DNA of 40,870 bases from Paracoccaceae bacterium (GTDB taxonomy: Bacteria; Pseudomonadota; Alphaproteobacteria; Rhodobacterales; Rhodobacteraceae), in NCBI GenBank assembly GCA_024639125.1, contig JAHEJA010000032.1:1-40870 (forward strand). Reading direction: 5' to 3'. Shown here piece by piece: positions 1 to 8,585 of the stretch; the first letter of the stretch is position 1, and each line of letters starts with the position of its first letter. The position numbers were made by a program, and so were the translations under genes. Under the pieces are notes generated by a model. That model saw nothing but the letters and a program-made list of their open reading frames with translations, searched no databases and was not told the DNA's origin.

Positions 1-118
1 CAGAGGCATGCAATACCCCCCCTAGGTAGGGTTCATCACGAACAGCTTGTTCGGCTTCGGTCAAAATTTGTCCCCAAACGGGATCAAGCTTTGCCAAGTT
101 CAGTTTTGCCTCTGACAT
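1..118 (-). CDS. cysE: Serine O-acetyltransferase, N-terminal fragment
   Basis: Only the first 39 codons are inside the window; the rest lies off the left edge. The minus-strand reading from an ATG at 118 gives a peptide with the order DPVWGQI ... EAEQAVRDEP ... LHAS. This matches the conserved start of CysE, which acetylates L-serine with acetyl-CoA as the first step of cysteine synthesis in the cytoplasm. An AGGAG ribosome binding site lies about 8 bases upstream. The gene follows the GTA cluster in the same orientation, with about 80 bases between the last small ORF and this start, so it may have its own promoter there, although I could not pick out convincing boxes. The family call rests on a short but characteristic N-terminus. 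Confidence 0.8.
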   Translation of the reverse strand, partial: MSEAKLNLAKLDPVWGQILTEAEQAVRDEPYLGGVLHAS

Positions 119-201
119 TTTTGCCGCTCCTAAAGTTTTCTAAAGGATATATGTAAGCCATTTGCTTTGCAATCAAGAGATACCCTACGAAATCCTACGA
201 C

Positions 202-402
202 TTAGTGCTTTAGTTTGTCCAAAATAGACCACAAAGTGCCTATTCCCCACTTAGGATGCGCACGTCTAAAACGCTTGCGATATTTATCAGCACACTTTGC
301 ACGATTCCGAAGAATGCCACGCATATAGCCCCGCAATGACACGGGCATCGCGTCAAGCCATGCCCGTTCCACCTCTAAATCCAGTTGCGTAATACGCCTC
401 AT
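202..402 (-). CDS. Small basic protein of unknown function coupled to GTA g15
   Basis: This is a 66-codon frame whose ATG overlaps the TGA of g15 as ATGA, the same junction used by several gene pairs in the GTA cluster. An upstream in-frame ATG at 414 would add four residues, but 402 gives the coupled start. The product is very basic: its middle holds an Arg/Lys-rich run (KYRKRFRR), and the ends are more mixed, with aromatic residues near the C-terminus. There is no signal peptide or membrane segment. I do not recognise the family. The ATGA coupling and the lack of overlap with another strong gene argue that it is translated. A role in the GTA particle or its regulation is inference from position only. 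Confidence 0.5.
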   Translation of the reverse strand: MRRITQLDLEVERAWLDAMPVSLRGYMRGILRNRAKCADKYRKRFRRAHPKWGIGTLWSILDKLKH

Positions 403-3400
403 TGGACGGCACATACTGTGCTAGGACCAGAACCATAGCGCGACGACACTTGGGCAACAGAGAACCACAATGGGCCGTTCGCAACACTTGCCGAAGGAAG
501 CATGAGCCTAAGCTTTGTATCCGTGACGGTTTGTTGTAGTAAACGGTCCGTACCTTGTCCCAAGACAACGTCAAACACCGTTCCATCATCGGTGATCGGA
601 ATATCCGTATCCCACCACCGATCAGCCGATACACGACCGCGTCTGATCCAGCGACACTTTATTTCATTGCCAACAACTGTTGCTGTAACATGGCAAGGCG
701 AAAGAGGCCGTAAACCAATGCCCTGAAACGTCGTAACTTTGCTCCGATACACATCTGTTTCAAAGGACGCTGAGGTTGGACCAAACAGGTAGCTGTTTTC
801 CACACCCAGATCACTTTCGCTTATGGTCAGTTGTTCAATATTGTCATCTAACAAAACAAACTGTGTCCCTGCATCCCATTTATGAGGCATTTCAACATTG
901 GTTCCAAACTGCCCTCGGACCAATCCGCTTAACCGATAGGTTTTTGGGGCAATCAACTCTGCTGTTTTGAATTGCATGACTTCCCAAACGCCATTTGCAT
1001 GACCAATCGCGGCTCTATTGCCGCCGGATAACAACGTCGCTCGGGACACGCTTGACAATGTTCCTTCGCGTAGCTGCACCTCGACAGATCGTCCAGTGTC
1101 TATCCGATCAATGGGACCAGCTGTTAACGCAGTCAATAATTTCCCAATCGTAGAGGGATTGCCAATGATTTGATCCAATTCCCATTCATCCCGCCCCTGA
1201 TCTTTGTACAAGGCAACAGGCGCAGTCCAAGGACGTGCAGATGCCGCCACATATGGGGCATGGGGGGACGATGTCTCAGTTATCTGCGGTAAATCCAGAA
1301 AAATTGCTTCTACCGGCTGCGCAATACTCTGGGATGCCAATGACGCAGGAAATGATTGATAATGTGATGCGCTTTCAGTCGCGACACAGCGTGTGGCTTG
1401 CACAATCAAATAGGCTTCGCGCTCGATATGATCCACACGGTAATATCGTTCTTCATCGCCCCTAAACTTAAAAATTGTGCCAACGGAAATATCCCGTAGC
1501 GACAAAGGCAAAGCAAATTTCACAGTTTCCGATGCCATTTGCGCATCGTTCAACCAGCGCTGAATGGTTTGCTGCCCTTCTGAGCGCGTCATCACCAAGG
1601 GCATTTCATTTTGGGCAATAGACGTGGTTTGCTGATCGGGTAATACCGTTTCTTCGCTCACGATTTCAAAATCTCCGTCAGCCTCGCTAAAGGTTAATTG
1701 AACCCGTCCAACAAGGCTTGGTTCACGGTTGCGCGAATAGGAAAGAATGCTGTCTAGTTCCGGCGTATCTACCAAGCTGTTTGGATCGACAATTATGCTC
1801 TTAGCCGCATTTCGCGTGCGAAATATCAAAACCCCGTTTTGTTCGGAAATATCAATCCCATATCGCAACACAAGTGGCTGTATCATCGAACGGCCATCAC
1901 TGGGCGCTTTTAAATCATAGCCCCGCACAAACCCATATGCTTGGGATACATCAAAAGACGTTACCCCGCATTTTATGCAAATTTCAGCAAGCACCGATGC
2001 CAGCGACTGGGCGGAACTTCGGCCATTCACCCAATGCCCACGCTCATAGTTTGGGCCATCACTCCAAACCCCAGAGGCATTCGGAAACCACGGATATGGT
2101 CGCGCATCCCATGCCCAAACAAAAGACTTGGACGTGTCTAACATTGGTGCATTATACACATGGGAAATCGGGTTTTTAGCGCCGTCCTTCCAATAGGACG
2201 TCATCGCTTGCAGATATGCCATTTGCATTAACTCATCTCGGTTACCATTTGAAAAATATGGCATTTCCGATTCAGATGATTTGGGATCAATGAATTTGTT
2301 TGGCTGGTTTGTAGCCTTATCTAAAGCAGCGCACCCAATTTCAGTAAACCAGATTGGTTTGGACTGCGCGACCCATGATGTTGGGCTAGACAGCCTCTGG
2401 CCATTGCGCCGTTCAAAATGTTCATTTTGCCACCAAGACCGAATATCTTTGTAGCGCCAAACCCATGGTTCCTGATAATAGCCATCTTCGATTGGCGTCC
2501 GGATTTGGTCAATACGGTCCTGATCAGAGGCATAATACCAATCAAAGCCTTCGCCACCTTCGATATTTGATTTCAGATACTCCAAGTCATAGATTGACCC
2601 AAAATTCGCATCCAGATGGGCATCCCCATCGCGCCAATCAGACAGGGGCATATAATTGTCGATCCCAACGAAATCTATGGCGTCATCTGCCCAAAGCGGA
2701 TCAAGGTGGAAATATAAATCACCGCTTCCATCTATTGGGTGATACCCAAAATATTCGCTCCAATCCGCGGCATAACCAATTTTTGTATCACCCCCCAAAA
2801 TTGCACGGACGTCACGCGCCAAAGAAACAAGTTCTTCGACCGCAGGAAAGCTATCCCCCAAACCACGGATCTGCGTCAATCCACGAAGTTCCGAGCCAAT
2901 ACAAAACGCATGAACACCGCCTGCTAGCTTGCAAAGCCACGCATAGTGCAACACAAAGCGTCGATAGCTCCATTCATTGGGGCCAGAATAAATCAAGTCA
3001 CCCTTTTCAATCCTGAAATCACTTCGCAGAACGGTCCCAAAAAAAGCCGAGACTTCGGCTTCGGCCTCGGTTTTGCGATCCGTTGTTCCCTCAACGCCGG
3101 GGGCACGGTTTAATGTTATTCGACCGCGCCAAGGCAATGCAGGTTGCGTTTCACTGGGTTGGTAGGGATTTACAAGATCATTGTCTTGTTTTTGATCCAT
3201 CAAGATAAAGGGATAAAACATCACGTCTTGGTCTTGATCTTTTAGCGCTTTAATCGACTGAACAACCGATTGATCCGTTGGGGTTCCACCGTACAATGGG
3301 TCGCCGTCTCGCGTGGATACAGTTTCGGCATCCGCACGTCCAACACCACTTACACGCCAAGGCATTTTTTTACTGTCTGCTTGTTTATGTTCGACTTTGG

Positions 3401-4304
3401 GGGCAATTTCACAGCGCGCGCAACGCAAGTCATTTCCAAACCAGCTTACGATCAACGATGTCGATTTACATTTAGGAAGTTCGTTCGTTAACATGTCTAA
3501 GGACGTTGCAAAATCAGAGCGTTTGGAGGCAGAATGTTGATTGGCCGCTTGATAAAGTCCATCGCCAAAATCATAAGAAACGGATTGGCTTGCCAAAGCA
3601 TATTCGCCGCTTCCTGGGATAAGCGCAACAGCTTCGACAATCTGCGACGTTTCAGGCGCGCTTAGCCCGTTTTCCTGTGCTGGCCGACACACTTCGAAAC
3701 TAAACTGAGGAATGCGATTTCCAAATTGATATAATGATAAATCCTCGAACACGACATATGCCATGCCACGATACGCCGGCACGTGACCCTTGCCTTCGAT
3801 CGCTTCGATTTTTGGATCGGGATCTTGGTCCCATGTCCCTTTGTATATGCGCATATTCAAATCAGTTTTTGCAACTTCAACGCCATCGGCCCAAACCCGA
3901 GCGACATCGGAAATTTCGCCGGGACACAAAGATAGCGCCAATGAAACGGAATATTTATAAGTCTTTAATGTTGGCTCTGCTGGCGCCCCTTTTGACGCTT
4001 TGCCGCCGCCCGCTTTTTCGATGGTTTCTTTAAACTGGGATGCCCAAATTATTTGACCGCTCATTCGCGTGCGCCCGAACACCATCGGAATTGGAACACC
4101 TTCTCCAACAGAGGACATGCGGATGCGATCTAATTTGCCGCTTTCGACAATCTCGCCCCCCCCTGCGGATAAACGATTATCAATGGAACGCCCGATCATT
4201 GCACCAGCAAAGCGGCCCACAGCCGTCATCGACAACCCAAGTAGGCTTCCTCCTATCGAACTTCCCAGACCTGCGCCAAGCGCGGAAAAAACAACTGTCG
4301 CCAT
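399..4304 (-). CDS. g15: GTA tail-tip 'megatron' host-interaction protein (g15)
   Basis: This 1301-residue protein matches the RcGTA orfg15 family, the large central tail-tip protein with a GTA TIM-barrel-like domain and phage tail modules. The N-terminus (about 1-40) is Gly/Ala-rich and hydrophobic. The TIM-barrel-like part occupies roughly residues 320-760 and contains glycosidase-like strand ends such as DFVGIDNYMPLSDW (near 541) and KPIWFTEIGCAAL (near 646). The C-terminal third is beta-rich, as expected for receptor-binding or hub modules. The ATG at 4304 has an AGGGGAG ribosome binding site and follows g14 by three bases. In the particle it sits at the tail tip and is thought to contact the recipient envelope. 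The frame is intact over 3.9 kb, which suggests purifying selection. Confidence 0.93.
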   Translation of the reverse strand: MATVVFSALGAGLGSSIGGSLLGLSMTAVGRFAGAMIGRSIDNRLSAGGGEIVESGKLDRIRMSSVGEGVPIPMVFGRTRMSGQIIWASQFKETIEKAGGGKASKGAPAEPTLKTYKYSVSLALSLCPGEISDVARVWADGVEVAKTDLNMRIYKGTWDQDPDPKIEAIEGKGHVPAYRGMAYVVFEDLSLYQFGNRIPQFSFEVCRPAQENGLSAPETSQIVEAVALIPGSGEYALASQSVSYDFGDGLYQAANQHSASKRSDFATSLDMLTNELPKCKSTSLIVSWFGNDLRCARCEIAPKVEHKQADSKKMPWRVSGVGRADAETVSTRDGDPLYGGTPTDQSVVQSIKALKDQDQDVMFYPFILMDQKQDNDLVNPYQPSETQPALPWRGRITLNRAPGVEGTTDRKTEAEAEVSAFFGTVLRSDFRIEKGDLIYSGPNEWSYRRFVLHYAWLCKLAGGVHAFCIGSELRGLTQIRGLGDSFPAVEELVSLARDVRAILGGDTKIGYAADWSEYFGYHPIDGSGDLYFHLDPLWADDAIDFVGIDNYMPLSDWRDGDAHLDANFGSIYDLEYLKSNIEGGEGFDWYYASDQDRIDQIRTPIEDGYYQEPWVWRYKDIRSWWQNEHFERRNGQRLSSPTSWVAQSKPIWFTEIGCAALDKATNQPNKFIDPKSSESEMPYFSNGNRDELMQMAYLQAMTSYWKDGAKNPISHVYNAPMLDTSKSFVWAWDARPYPWFPNASGVWSDGPNYERGHWVNGRSSAQSLASVLAEICIKCGVTSFDVSQAYGFVRGYDLKAPSDGRSMIQPLVLRYGIDISEQNGVLIFRTRNAAKSIIVDPNSLVDTPELDSILSYSRNREPSLVGRVQLTFSEADGDFEIVSEETVLPDQQTTSIAQNEMPLVMTRSEGQQTIQRWLNDAQMASETVKFALPLSLRDISVGTIFKFRGDEERYYRVDHIEREAYLIVQATRCVATESASHYQSFPASLASQSIAQPVEAIFLDLPQITETSSPHAPYVAASARPWTAPVALYKDQGRDEWELDQIIGNPSTIGKLLTALTAGPIDRIDTGRSVEVQLREGTLSSVSRATLLSGGNRAAIGHANGVWEVMQFKTAELIAPKTYRLSGLVRGQFGTNVEMPHKWDAGTQFVLLDDNIEQLTISESDLGVENSYLFGPTSASFETDVYRSKVTTFQGIGLRPLSPCHVTATVVGNEIKCRWIRRGRVSADRWWDTDIPITDDGTVFDVVLGQGTDRLLQQTVTDTKLRLMLPSASVANGPLWFSVAQVSSRYGSGPSTVCAVQ

Positions 4305-4307
4305 GGA

Positions 4308-4748
4308 TTATGACTCCCCTTTTGGAATTCTGAAACTGGCAACGATGCGGCGTTGCCATGATAACGTCAGGTTGCTTTCCACAACCCCATGTCCGTCATA
4401 TGCGTGAATAAATGAAACATGCGTTTGGCTTAGAATGCCTATGTGTTTAGCAACAGCACCTTCACGCATGCGAAAGAGCACCACATCACCAGAACAGGCG
4501 GAATTTAATGGAATTGGGCACAGTATGCGCCCAAGATGCCGCCACAAGGTTTCAGTTTTGCTCACTTCATCCCATGTCGCGGCATATGAAGGGATAACAC
4601 AGGGTTCCTGACCGTGGATTGAACGCCAAACCCCCCGCAACACCCCAAGACAATCCGCACCGACATGTTTAATTGACGATTGATGATGAAACGGTGTTCC
4701 AACCCATGACCGCGCTTCGGCGACGATCGTCCGTTGATGGGGGGTCAT
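4308..4748 (-). CDS. g14: GTA NlpC/P60-family cell-wall peptidase (g14)
   Basis: This 146-residue NlpC/P60 cysteine peptidase is the tail peptidase of the GTA, thought to cut peptide cross-links in the recipient cell wall during DNA delivery. The catalytic Cys is in GADCLG (Cys33), the His in VAKHIGIL (His102), and a third polar residue is probably His114 in FIHAYDG. I chose the ATG at 4748 because it overlaps the g13 stop as ATGA and is followed directly by the conserved peptidase start (RTIVAEARSWVGTPF). A longer start at 4802 would add 18 residues lying wholly inside g13. The length is normal for phage-type members. Confidence 0.92.
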   Translation of the reverse strand: MTPHQRTIVAEARSWVGTPFHHQSSIKHVGADCLGVLRGVWRSIHGQEPCVIPSYAATWDEVSKTETLWRHLGRILCPIPLNSACSGDVVLFRMREGAVAKHIGILSQTHVSFIHAYDGHGVVESNLTLSWQRRIVASFRIPKGES

Positions 4749-5593
4749 CGCCGTGTCCCACCAGATTTCTCGGACGATTGTGTTGGATGAATAAGCATCC
4801 AATCTTGGGACGGAATATCGGGGAAACCTTGAAAGTTTAGCGCATTTTTAAATTTGGCGGAACAGGTCGTAAATCGTTTATCACACCCTGCAATCAAACG
4901 ATATGTTACCGCGTGATCGGGTTCCAAAACAGGATGCCAAAGATCGATTTTCCGATTAGATGTCGTGCCCGTATCATTTTTAACCGGATAGCATTTTGTA
5001 GCCCCGTGATCATAGGTAACTTCGAGTAGACCATTTGAAAACCACCCAGATGCAAAACGGGTAAGGCCGTCGAACATAAGGCACGAAGCCGTACGAGACT
5101 CAAGCGGAGTGACAGCGGTTGAAAATGCTTCATCCCCTAGATCCACGCCACAATGTTCTGTGCCCAGCACGGCTGAACAAGGTTTCTGATACACCCGACC
5201 AATAGGACGGTTCAACCCAACCGCTATACCCTGAAGCTCTGCATGAAAGGCCCCGTCTTTTTGGGTGATTTCAGAAATAGTTCCCCGAAATTCCATATAC
5301 CTGTCTGATGGGTTCTGCCAATTCACGCGCCAAGATTGAACTTCTGCCCCATCGTAAAGCCCAAATTTGATATCGCGTTCGCTGATCGCATCATCACTAA
5401 GCACACCAATCGCTTCGGTATTGTCGATCGACAACCCAGATGATTGCTGCAACGCAACCGTGTGGCCTCCGGCCTGTGGCTTGAAAGTCAAACCATCAAA
5501 CGACAAAGGCCGGTCATGATCGGTAAAGCCTAGCTTTTGATTGTTCGTCTTAACAATAACCCAAGCATGACAGAAAGTGGTAATTTGGCTCAT
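4745..5593 (-). CDS. g13: GTA baseplate hub protein, DUF2163/BR0599 type (g13)
   Basis: The 282-residue protein matches the RcGTA g13 family, with an N-terminal DUF2163 domain and a C-terminal BR0599-type domain. Four cysteines occur as pairs, Cys139/Cys148 and Cys237/Cys244 (GCDKRFTTC), a pattern expected for a metal or Fe-S site. From memory, an iron-sulphur cluster has been described in the RcGTA hub and in the lambda tail-tip protein L. The gene is ATGA-coupled to g12 upstream and g14 downstream. It should form the hub joining the distal tail to the g15 tip. Confidence 0.9.
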   Translation of the reverse strand: MSQITTFCHAWVIVKTNNQKLGFTDHDRPLSFDGLTFKPQAGGHTVALQQSSGLSIDNTEAIGVLSDDAISERDIKFGLYDGAEVQSWRVNWQNPSDRYMEFRGTISEITQKDGAFHAELQGIAVGLNRPIGRVYQKPCSAVLGTEHCGVDLGDEAFSTAVTPLESRTASCLMFDGLTRFASGWFSNGLLEVTYDHGATKCYPVKNDTGTTSNRKIDLWHPVLEPDHAVTYRLIAGCDKRFTTCSAKFKNALNFQGFPDIPSQDWMLIHPTQSSEKSGGTRR

Positions 5594-6222
5594 AAACGCA
5601 CCTCAACGATTGGAACGGCGGGAATTTGACCGGCTTCAAAGCTAGAAATTGAGGTATGAATAACATCAGTATCAAAGCGAACAGGAACGTCGAATTCAAA
5701 TCCCGCGGTGACTTCTTGATCCTGTGGCGGAGCAACCTCAAAGGTGATCTCACCTGACTGAGTATCAACTGTGAAATGCTGTCCATCGATCAAAGCATCC
5801 CCTTGAACCGCAATCATCACGGTCCCGTAAACTGGCTTTGTTATCGTCCGTTGAAACGAATGTGATCCAGATTGATACGTCTTGCTTAATTGAAACTTTC
5901 GTCTTTCGCCGTCACCCATGCCAATAACTTGATCCTGAGCACCAAGAGCATGAGACGGCAAGCAGGACTTAAAATCCGACCAATCTTTCCAGCGGAACCC
6001 GTACAATTGCCCATGACGCGCTTCGAAAAATGCAATGAGCGCGGCGATATCATCCAGGGAACGCATCCCAATACCGGCATCATAACGCCGTCTTGATTGG
6101 ACCCATGGAGAATTACGTTCTTCGAACCCGTTGGCAAGCGTCACAACTTGGGTCTTGCGCTCGGGTCCACCACTGGATCCAAAACTAATGTTAGCTGGAA
6201 ATTGAACTTCGTGAAAAGACAT
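5590..6222 (-). CDS. g12: GTA distal tail protein, DUF2460/TIGR02217 (g12)
   Basis: This 210-residue protein is recognisable as the DUF2460 (TIGR02217) family by its start MSFHEVQFPANISFGSSGGP and the central ARHGQLYGFRWKDWSD block. In RcGTA the equivalent protein forms the distal tail ring at the end of the tube. The ATG at 6222 is preceded by a GGGGGC ribosome binding site. The end overlaps g13 as ATGA. The frame is intact and the length is typical. Confidence 0.92.
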   Translation of the reverse strand: MSFHEVQFPANISFGSSGGPERKTQVVTLANGFEERNSPWVQSRRRYDAGIGMRSLDDIAALIAFFEARHGQLYGFRWKDWSDFKSCLPSHALGAQDQVIGMGDGERRKFQLSKTYQSGSHSFQRTITKPVYGTVMIAVQGDALIDGQHFTVDTQSGEITFEVAPPQDQEVTAGFEFDVPVRFDTDVIHTSISSFEAGQIPAVPIVEVRL

Positions 6223-6230
6223 GCTGCCCC

Positions 6231-6893
6231 CTATCTATGTTTTTGACCACGTCCCAAGACTCGCGACATCTGCGCCGCAATTTGGGATTGCGATCGTCGA
6301 AAGCTTTCTGCATTTGGGGTTGAAATATTCATCACAACAGAGATCGGTTGCGCCTGTGATTGCGTGCGCACGCCCAATTTACCATCCGCACTGCGGGCAA
6401 GCGGCATTATCGCTTCTGGCCCTGCTTCACCCATAAGCCCAGTCCCGCCACGCATTGGAAAAAAAGTCGGCGCATCGGCGATCCCACCCGTTGCAAATGG
6501 CGTGACCCGACCCTGACTAAAAGCCGCACCGTTGGCAAACGGCAAGGCATCTCCAAACAAAGATTGTGCACCAGCGCTAAGCAAACCAGCCGCGTGCGAC
6601 GTAATAGGTTTTACAGCGGCATTATAGGCCGCATTTACCAAGGATTGCCCAACCAGCTTGAGCGATTGCGTCAGCGAATTCCCATCAAAAACCGCACCAT
6701 CAATAGCAGATCGCAAACCCCGATTTAACGCAGTCTCTAACCCTTGCGCGCTTTTGCTAACCGAAGCGAAACTTTGATTAATCTTGCGCAATTCAACATC
6801 AAACGAAGCCGCCAGTTCAGAGGCATTATGGAATTTCTCTTCCAAGGCATCGATTTGCGATTCCATTTCGATAAGTGACTTATAATCAGACAT
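6231..6893 (-). CDS. g11: GTA tail tape-measure protein (g11)
   Basis: This 220-residue protein matches the short tape-measure protein of RcGTA-type particles. The N-terminal ~75 residues are predicted to be coiled (IEMESQIDALEEKF and following). A hydrophobic Ala/Gly-rich middle follows, then the conserved GGTGLMGEAGPEAIMPL block seen near the C-terminus of many tape-measure proteins. The ATG directly follows the g10.1 stop (TAA-ATG). The short length, compared with tape measures of over 600 residues in long-tailed phages, predicts a short tail, as known for GTAs. Confidence 0.9.
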   Translation of the reverse strand: MSDYKSLIEMESQIDALEEKFHNASELAASFDVELRKINQSFASVSKSAQGLETALNRGLRSAIDGAVFDGNSLTQSLKLVGQSLVNAAYNAAVKPITSHAAGLLSAGAQSLFGDALPFANGAAFSQGRVTPFATGGIADAPTFFPMRGGTGLMGEAGPEAIMPLARSADGKLGVRTQSQAQPISVVMNISTPNAESFRRSQSQIAAQMSRVLGRGQKHR

Positions 6894-7088
6894 TTAGTTT
6901 CCTTTTTCAAAATCAGAAAACAGGCGCTCCATCGCTGCCACATCCTGACGCGTAAGCGGTAGACGCGCTAAGTCATGCCCCAACATGATGCGAAATTCGA
7001 CAGGTGTAAGTGCCCAAAATTCATCAGGTTTCAGATGCAAATGCGTCAATGCGACCCTAAGCAAGCTTGGCCAGTCAAATCCAATCAT
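6894..7088 (-). CDS. g10.1: GTA tail assembly chaperone (g10.1)
   Basis: This small 64-residue protein begins MIGFDWPSLLRVALTHLHL and contains the FWALTPVEFRIMLG segment typical of the small phage tail assembly chaperone encoded between g10 and g11 in RcGTA-like clusters. It is ATGA-coupled to g10 and its stop abuts the g11 start. It probably binds the tape-measure protein during tail assembly, together with g10. It is easily missed because of its size, but its position and sequence are characteristic. Confidence 0.88.
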   Translation of the reverse strand: MIGFDWPSLLRVALTHLHLKPDEFWALTPVEFRIMLGHDLARLPLTRQDVAAMERLFSDFEKGN

Positions 7089-7408
7089 GCGTCAACCTTG
7101 GGTAGCGCAAAGGCAACTGCTAACAGTTGGGCTGCCACTTTTGCAGCTTGGGCCAACCCTCCACCAAATTCAGCAGACGCAAGCGTGTTTAGATCACCGG
7201 TCCACCCTGCCCCTTTGAGCCCTGCAAACAGCAATAATAGGACGTCTTTGGATTTATAGTGACCCATCTCGAAACGGTCCACCATCGCAACCAAACTGTC
7301 CGACTTGAGCAATTGTTCCAGGCTGGCCAACGCGCCCAAAGTCAGCTTTAGCCGACACTGAACGCCGTTAATTTCAAGCGATACTTCGCCCGCAAAAGGG
7401 TTTGCCAT
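7085..7408 (-). CDS. g10: GTA tail assembly chaperone / gene transfer agent family protein (g10)
   Basis: The protein is 107 residues from the ATG at 7408, starting MANPFAGEVSLEINGVQCRL, which is the usual start of the GTA g10 family (phage tail assembly chaperone type). The frame stays open upstream to 7531, but that stretch lies inside g9 and does not resemble the family. The 7408 start leaves one base after the g9 stop. It likely works with g10.1 around the tape-measure protein. It ends with an ATGA overlap into g10.1. Confidence 0.9.
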   Translation of the reverse strand: MANPFAGEVSLEINGVQCRLKLTLGALASLEQLLKSDSLVAMVDRFEMGHYKSKDVLLLLFAGLKGAGWTGDLNTLASAEFGGGLAQAAKVAAQLLAVAFALPKVDA

Positions 7409-7409
7409 G

Positions 7410-7823
7410 CTACACCGCCATAAAATCCAAGGCACCGGCAGAGGACAAAGACAGCTCGTAAGTTGCTTCGCCATTAAAGCTACCTGCATATTCGAGCGCC
7501 GTGATTTGAAAGGCACCTTGGATAATGCCAAAATCGGGGATCAAAACTTGGAAATTTGGTGTTTCGGCTTGAAAAAATATCTGCCGGGTGCGTTCATCCG
7601 TACTGTGATCTTTGAAGACGCCCGATCCTGACAAGGATGCAGAGCGCACGCCGGCCCCACCTAGCAATTCACGCCAACCGCCTTGGCTTTCCAAGGATGT
7701 CACGTCAATGGTTTCGGCATTAAAGCTGATGCGTGTTGCCCGCAATCCAGCCAAAGTTTGAAATTGGCCATCGCCTGTTAAGTCAACTTTCAACAATAGA
7801 TCTTTGCCATTTTGAGCTGTCAT
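7410..7823 (-). CDS. g9: GTA major tail (tube) protein, TP901-1 type (g9)
   Basis: This 137-residue protein of the TP901-1 major tail family is recognised from MTAQNGKDLLLKVD, the block RISFNAETIDVTSLES, and the C-terminal region GAFQITALEYAGSFNGEATYE. It forms the hexameric rings of the tail tube. It sits between the tail terminator (g8, 4-base gap) and the tail chaperones, exactly as in RcGTA. The frame is intact and the length standard. Confidence 0.93.
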   Translation of the reverse strand: MTAQNGKDLLLKVDLTGDGQFQTLAGLRATRISFNAETIDVTSLESQGGWRELLGGAGVRSASLSGSGVFKDHSTDERTRQIFFQAETPNFQVLIPDFGIIQGAFQITALEYAGSFNGEATYELSLSSAGALDFMAV

Positions 7824-7827
7824 AGTC

Positions 7828-8247
7828 TTACTCCGTTTCGTCGTTGTCGATGCGCGCGCGAAAGCTCATATCTATCCTGCGCGTTTGGCTATCTGTGTCG
7901 CGCCGAGCAGTGGCGCGCTGAAAATTCAAATACGTGAGGCTACCTGCCAAAAGTAAAAGGCTAGAGCCCAACAAAACCTTGCCGACGGCTGCGGCAACTT
8001 GTTTGGCTTCGAGAAATCCCGAATGCGTTGTGATGACGGAAATCGTGAAATCATGAAGCGTTGCGGAATGTGTTTTATCCGAAGCATCTTGGACCGTTTC
8101 AGACCCAAGCGAGACAAACATATCTGGCAGGCTACCGGATGGTAAGGCATCGAATATGTTCTGAGACACCAAAGCGGTCACCTCTGGGTCATTGATCAGA
8201 GCAACATAAACCGCCGACTGAAGCGCCGCCGAATGTTCATAACTCAT
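7828..8247 (-). CDS. g8: GTA tail terminator, DUF3168 family (g8)
   Basis: The 139-residue protein starts MSYEHSAALQSAVYVALINDP and contains MFVSLGSETVQDASDK and FLEAKQVAAAVGKVL, typical of DUF3168 tail-completion proteins. It caps the tail tube and joins it to the head stopper. I take the ATG at 8247 because it overlaps the g7 stop as ATGA; an in-frame upstream start at 8274 lies inside g7. The frame is intact. Confidence 0.9.
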   Translation of the reverse strand: MSYEHSAALQSAVYVALINDPEVTALVSQNIFDALPSGSLPDMFVSLGSETVQDASDKTHSATLHDFTISVITTHSGFLEAKQVAAAVGKVLLGSSLLLLAGSLTYLNFQRATARRDTDSQTRRIDMSFRARIDNDETE

Positions 8248-8585
8248 ACGACTTCCTCCTCGTGGGCAAAACACGTCAGATAGCGTCCTGCTTGATCTGT
8301 TTCCCCAACAGCATTGATTGTATAAATGCGAAACCCCTCGCGAAAGCGTTGTCCGGGTTTAGGACGCGTGTCTGACCCAACCGGGGCTGCGCGGACCGTG
8401 ATCTGATACTCGCTACGTGCAAGTGGCGAAGTTTCCCCAGAATGTGTTCGGGCAGAGCGCGTTAAAACTTCGGCCCAATGGCGCCCAAGCCCATTCCACG
8501 CCGTGTGAAATCCGCCCGCGCCGTCAGACGATTTGATCGGGGTTTCCAATGTTAAAAGTCGGGCCAAATGCGGTCGCTCGGTCAT
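8244..8585 (-). CDS. g7: GTA head-tail stopper/adaptor (g7)
   Basis: The 113-residue protein is a phage head-tail adaptor of the HK97 gp7 / SPP1 gp16 type. Diagnostic features are the N-terminal LLTLETPIKSSDGAGGFH block and the C-terminal GQRFREGFRIYTINAVGETD block, ending in a cytosolic-type tail. It is ATGA-coupled on both sides (g6 and g8). It should close the portal channel after DNA packaging. Confidence 0.9.
   Translation of the reverse strand: MTERPHLARLLTLETPIKSSDGAGGFHTAWNGLGRHWAEVLTRSARTHSGETSPLARSEYQITVRAAPVGSDTRPKPGQRFREGFRIYTINAVGETDQAGRYLTCFAHEEEVV

Noticed and set aside
500-506. Looked for mobile elements, CRISPR repeats, attachment sites and integrases anywhere in the window.
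   Set aside because: None seen; GTA clusters lack integrases and no terminal repeats flank it here. The position given is nominal.
2465-3016. Plus-strand open frame of 183 codons inside g15.
   Set aside because: Antisense shadow; His/Asn-rich product typical of a reversed frame, no ribosome binding site.
4749-4802. Longer g14 start at 4802.
   Set aside because: The extra residues lie inside g13 and the ATGA-coupled ATG at 4748 starts at the conserved peptidase domain.
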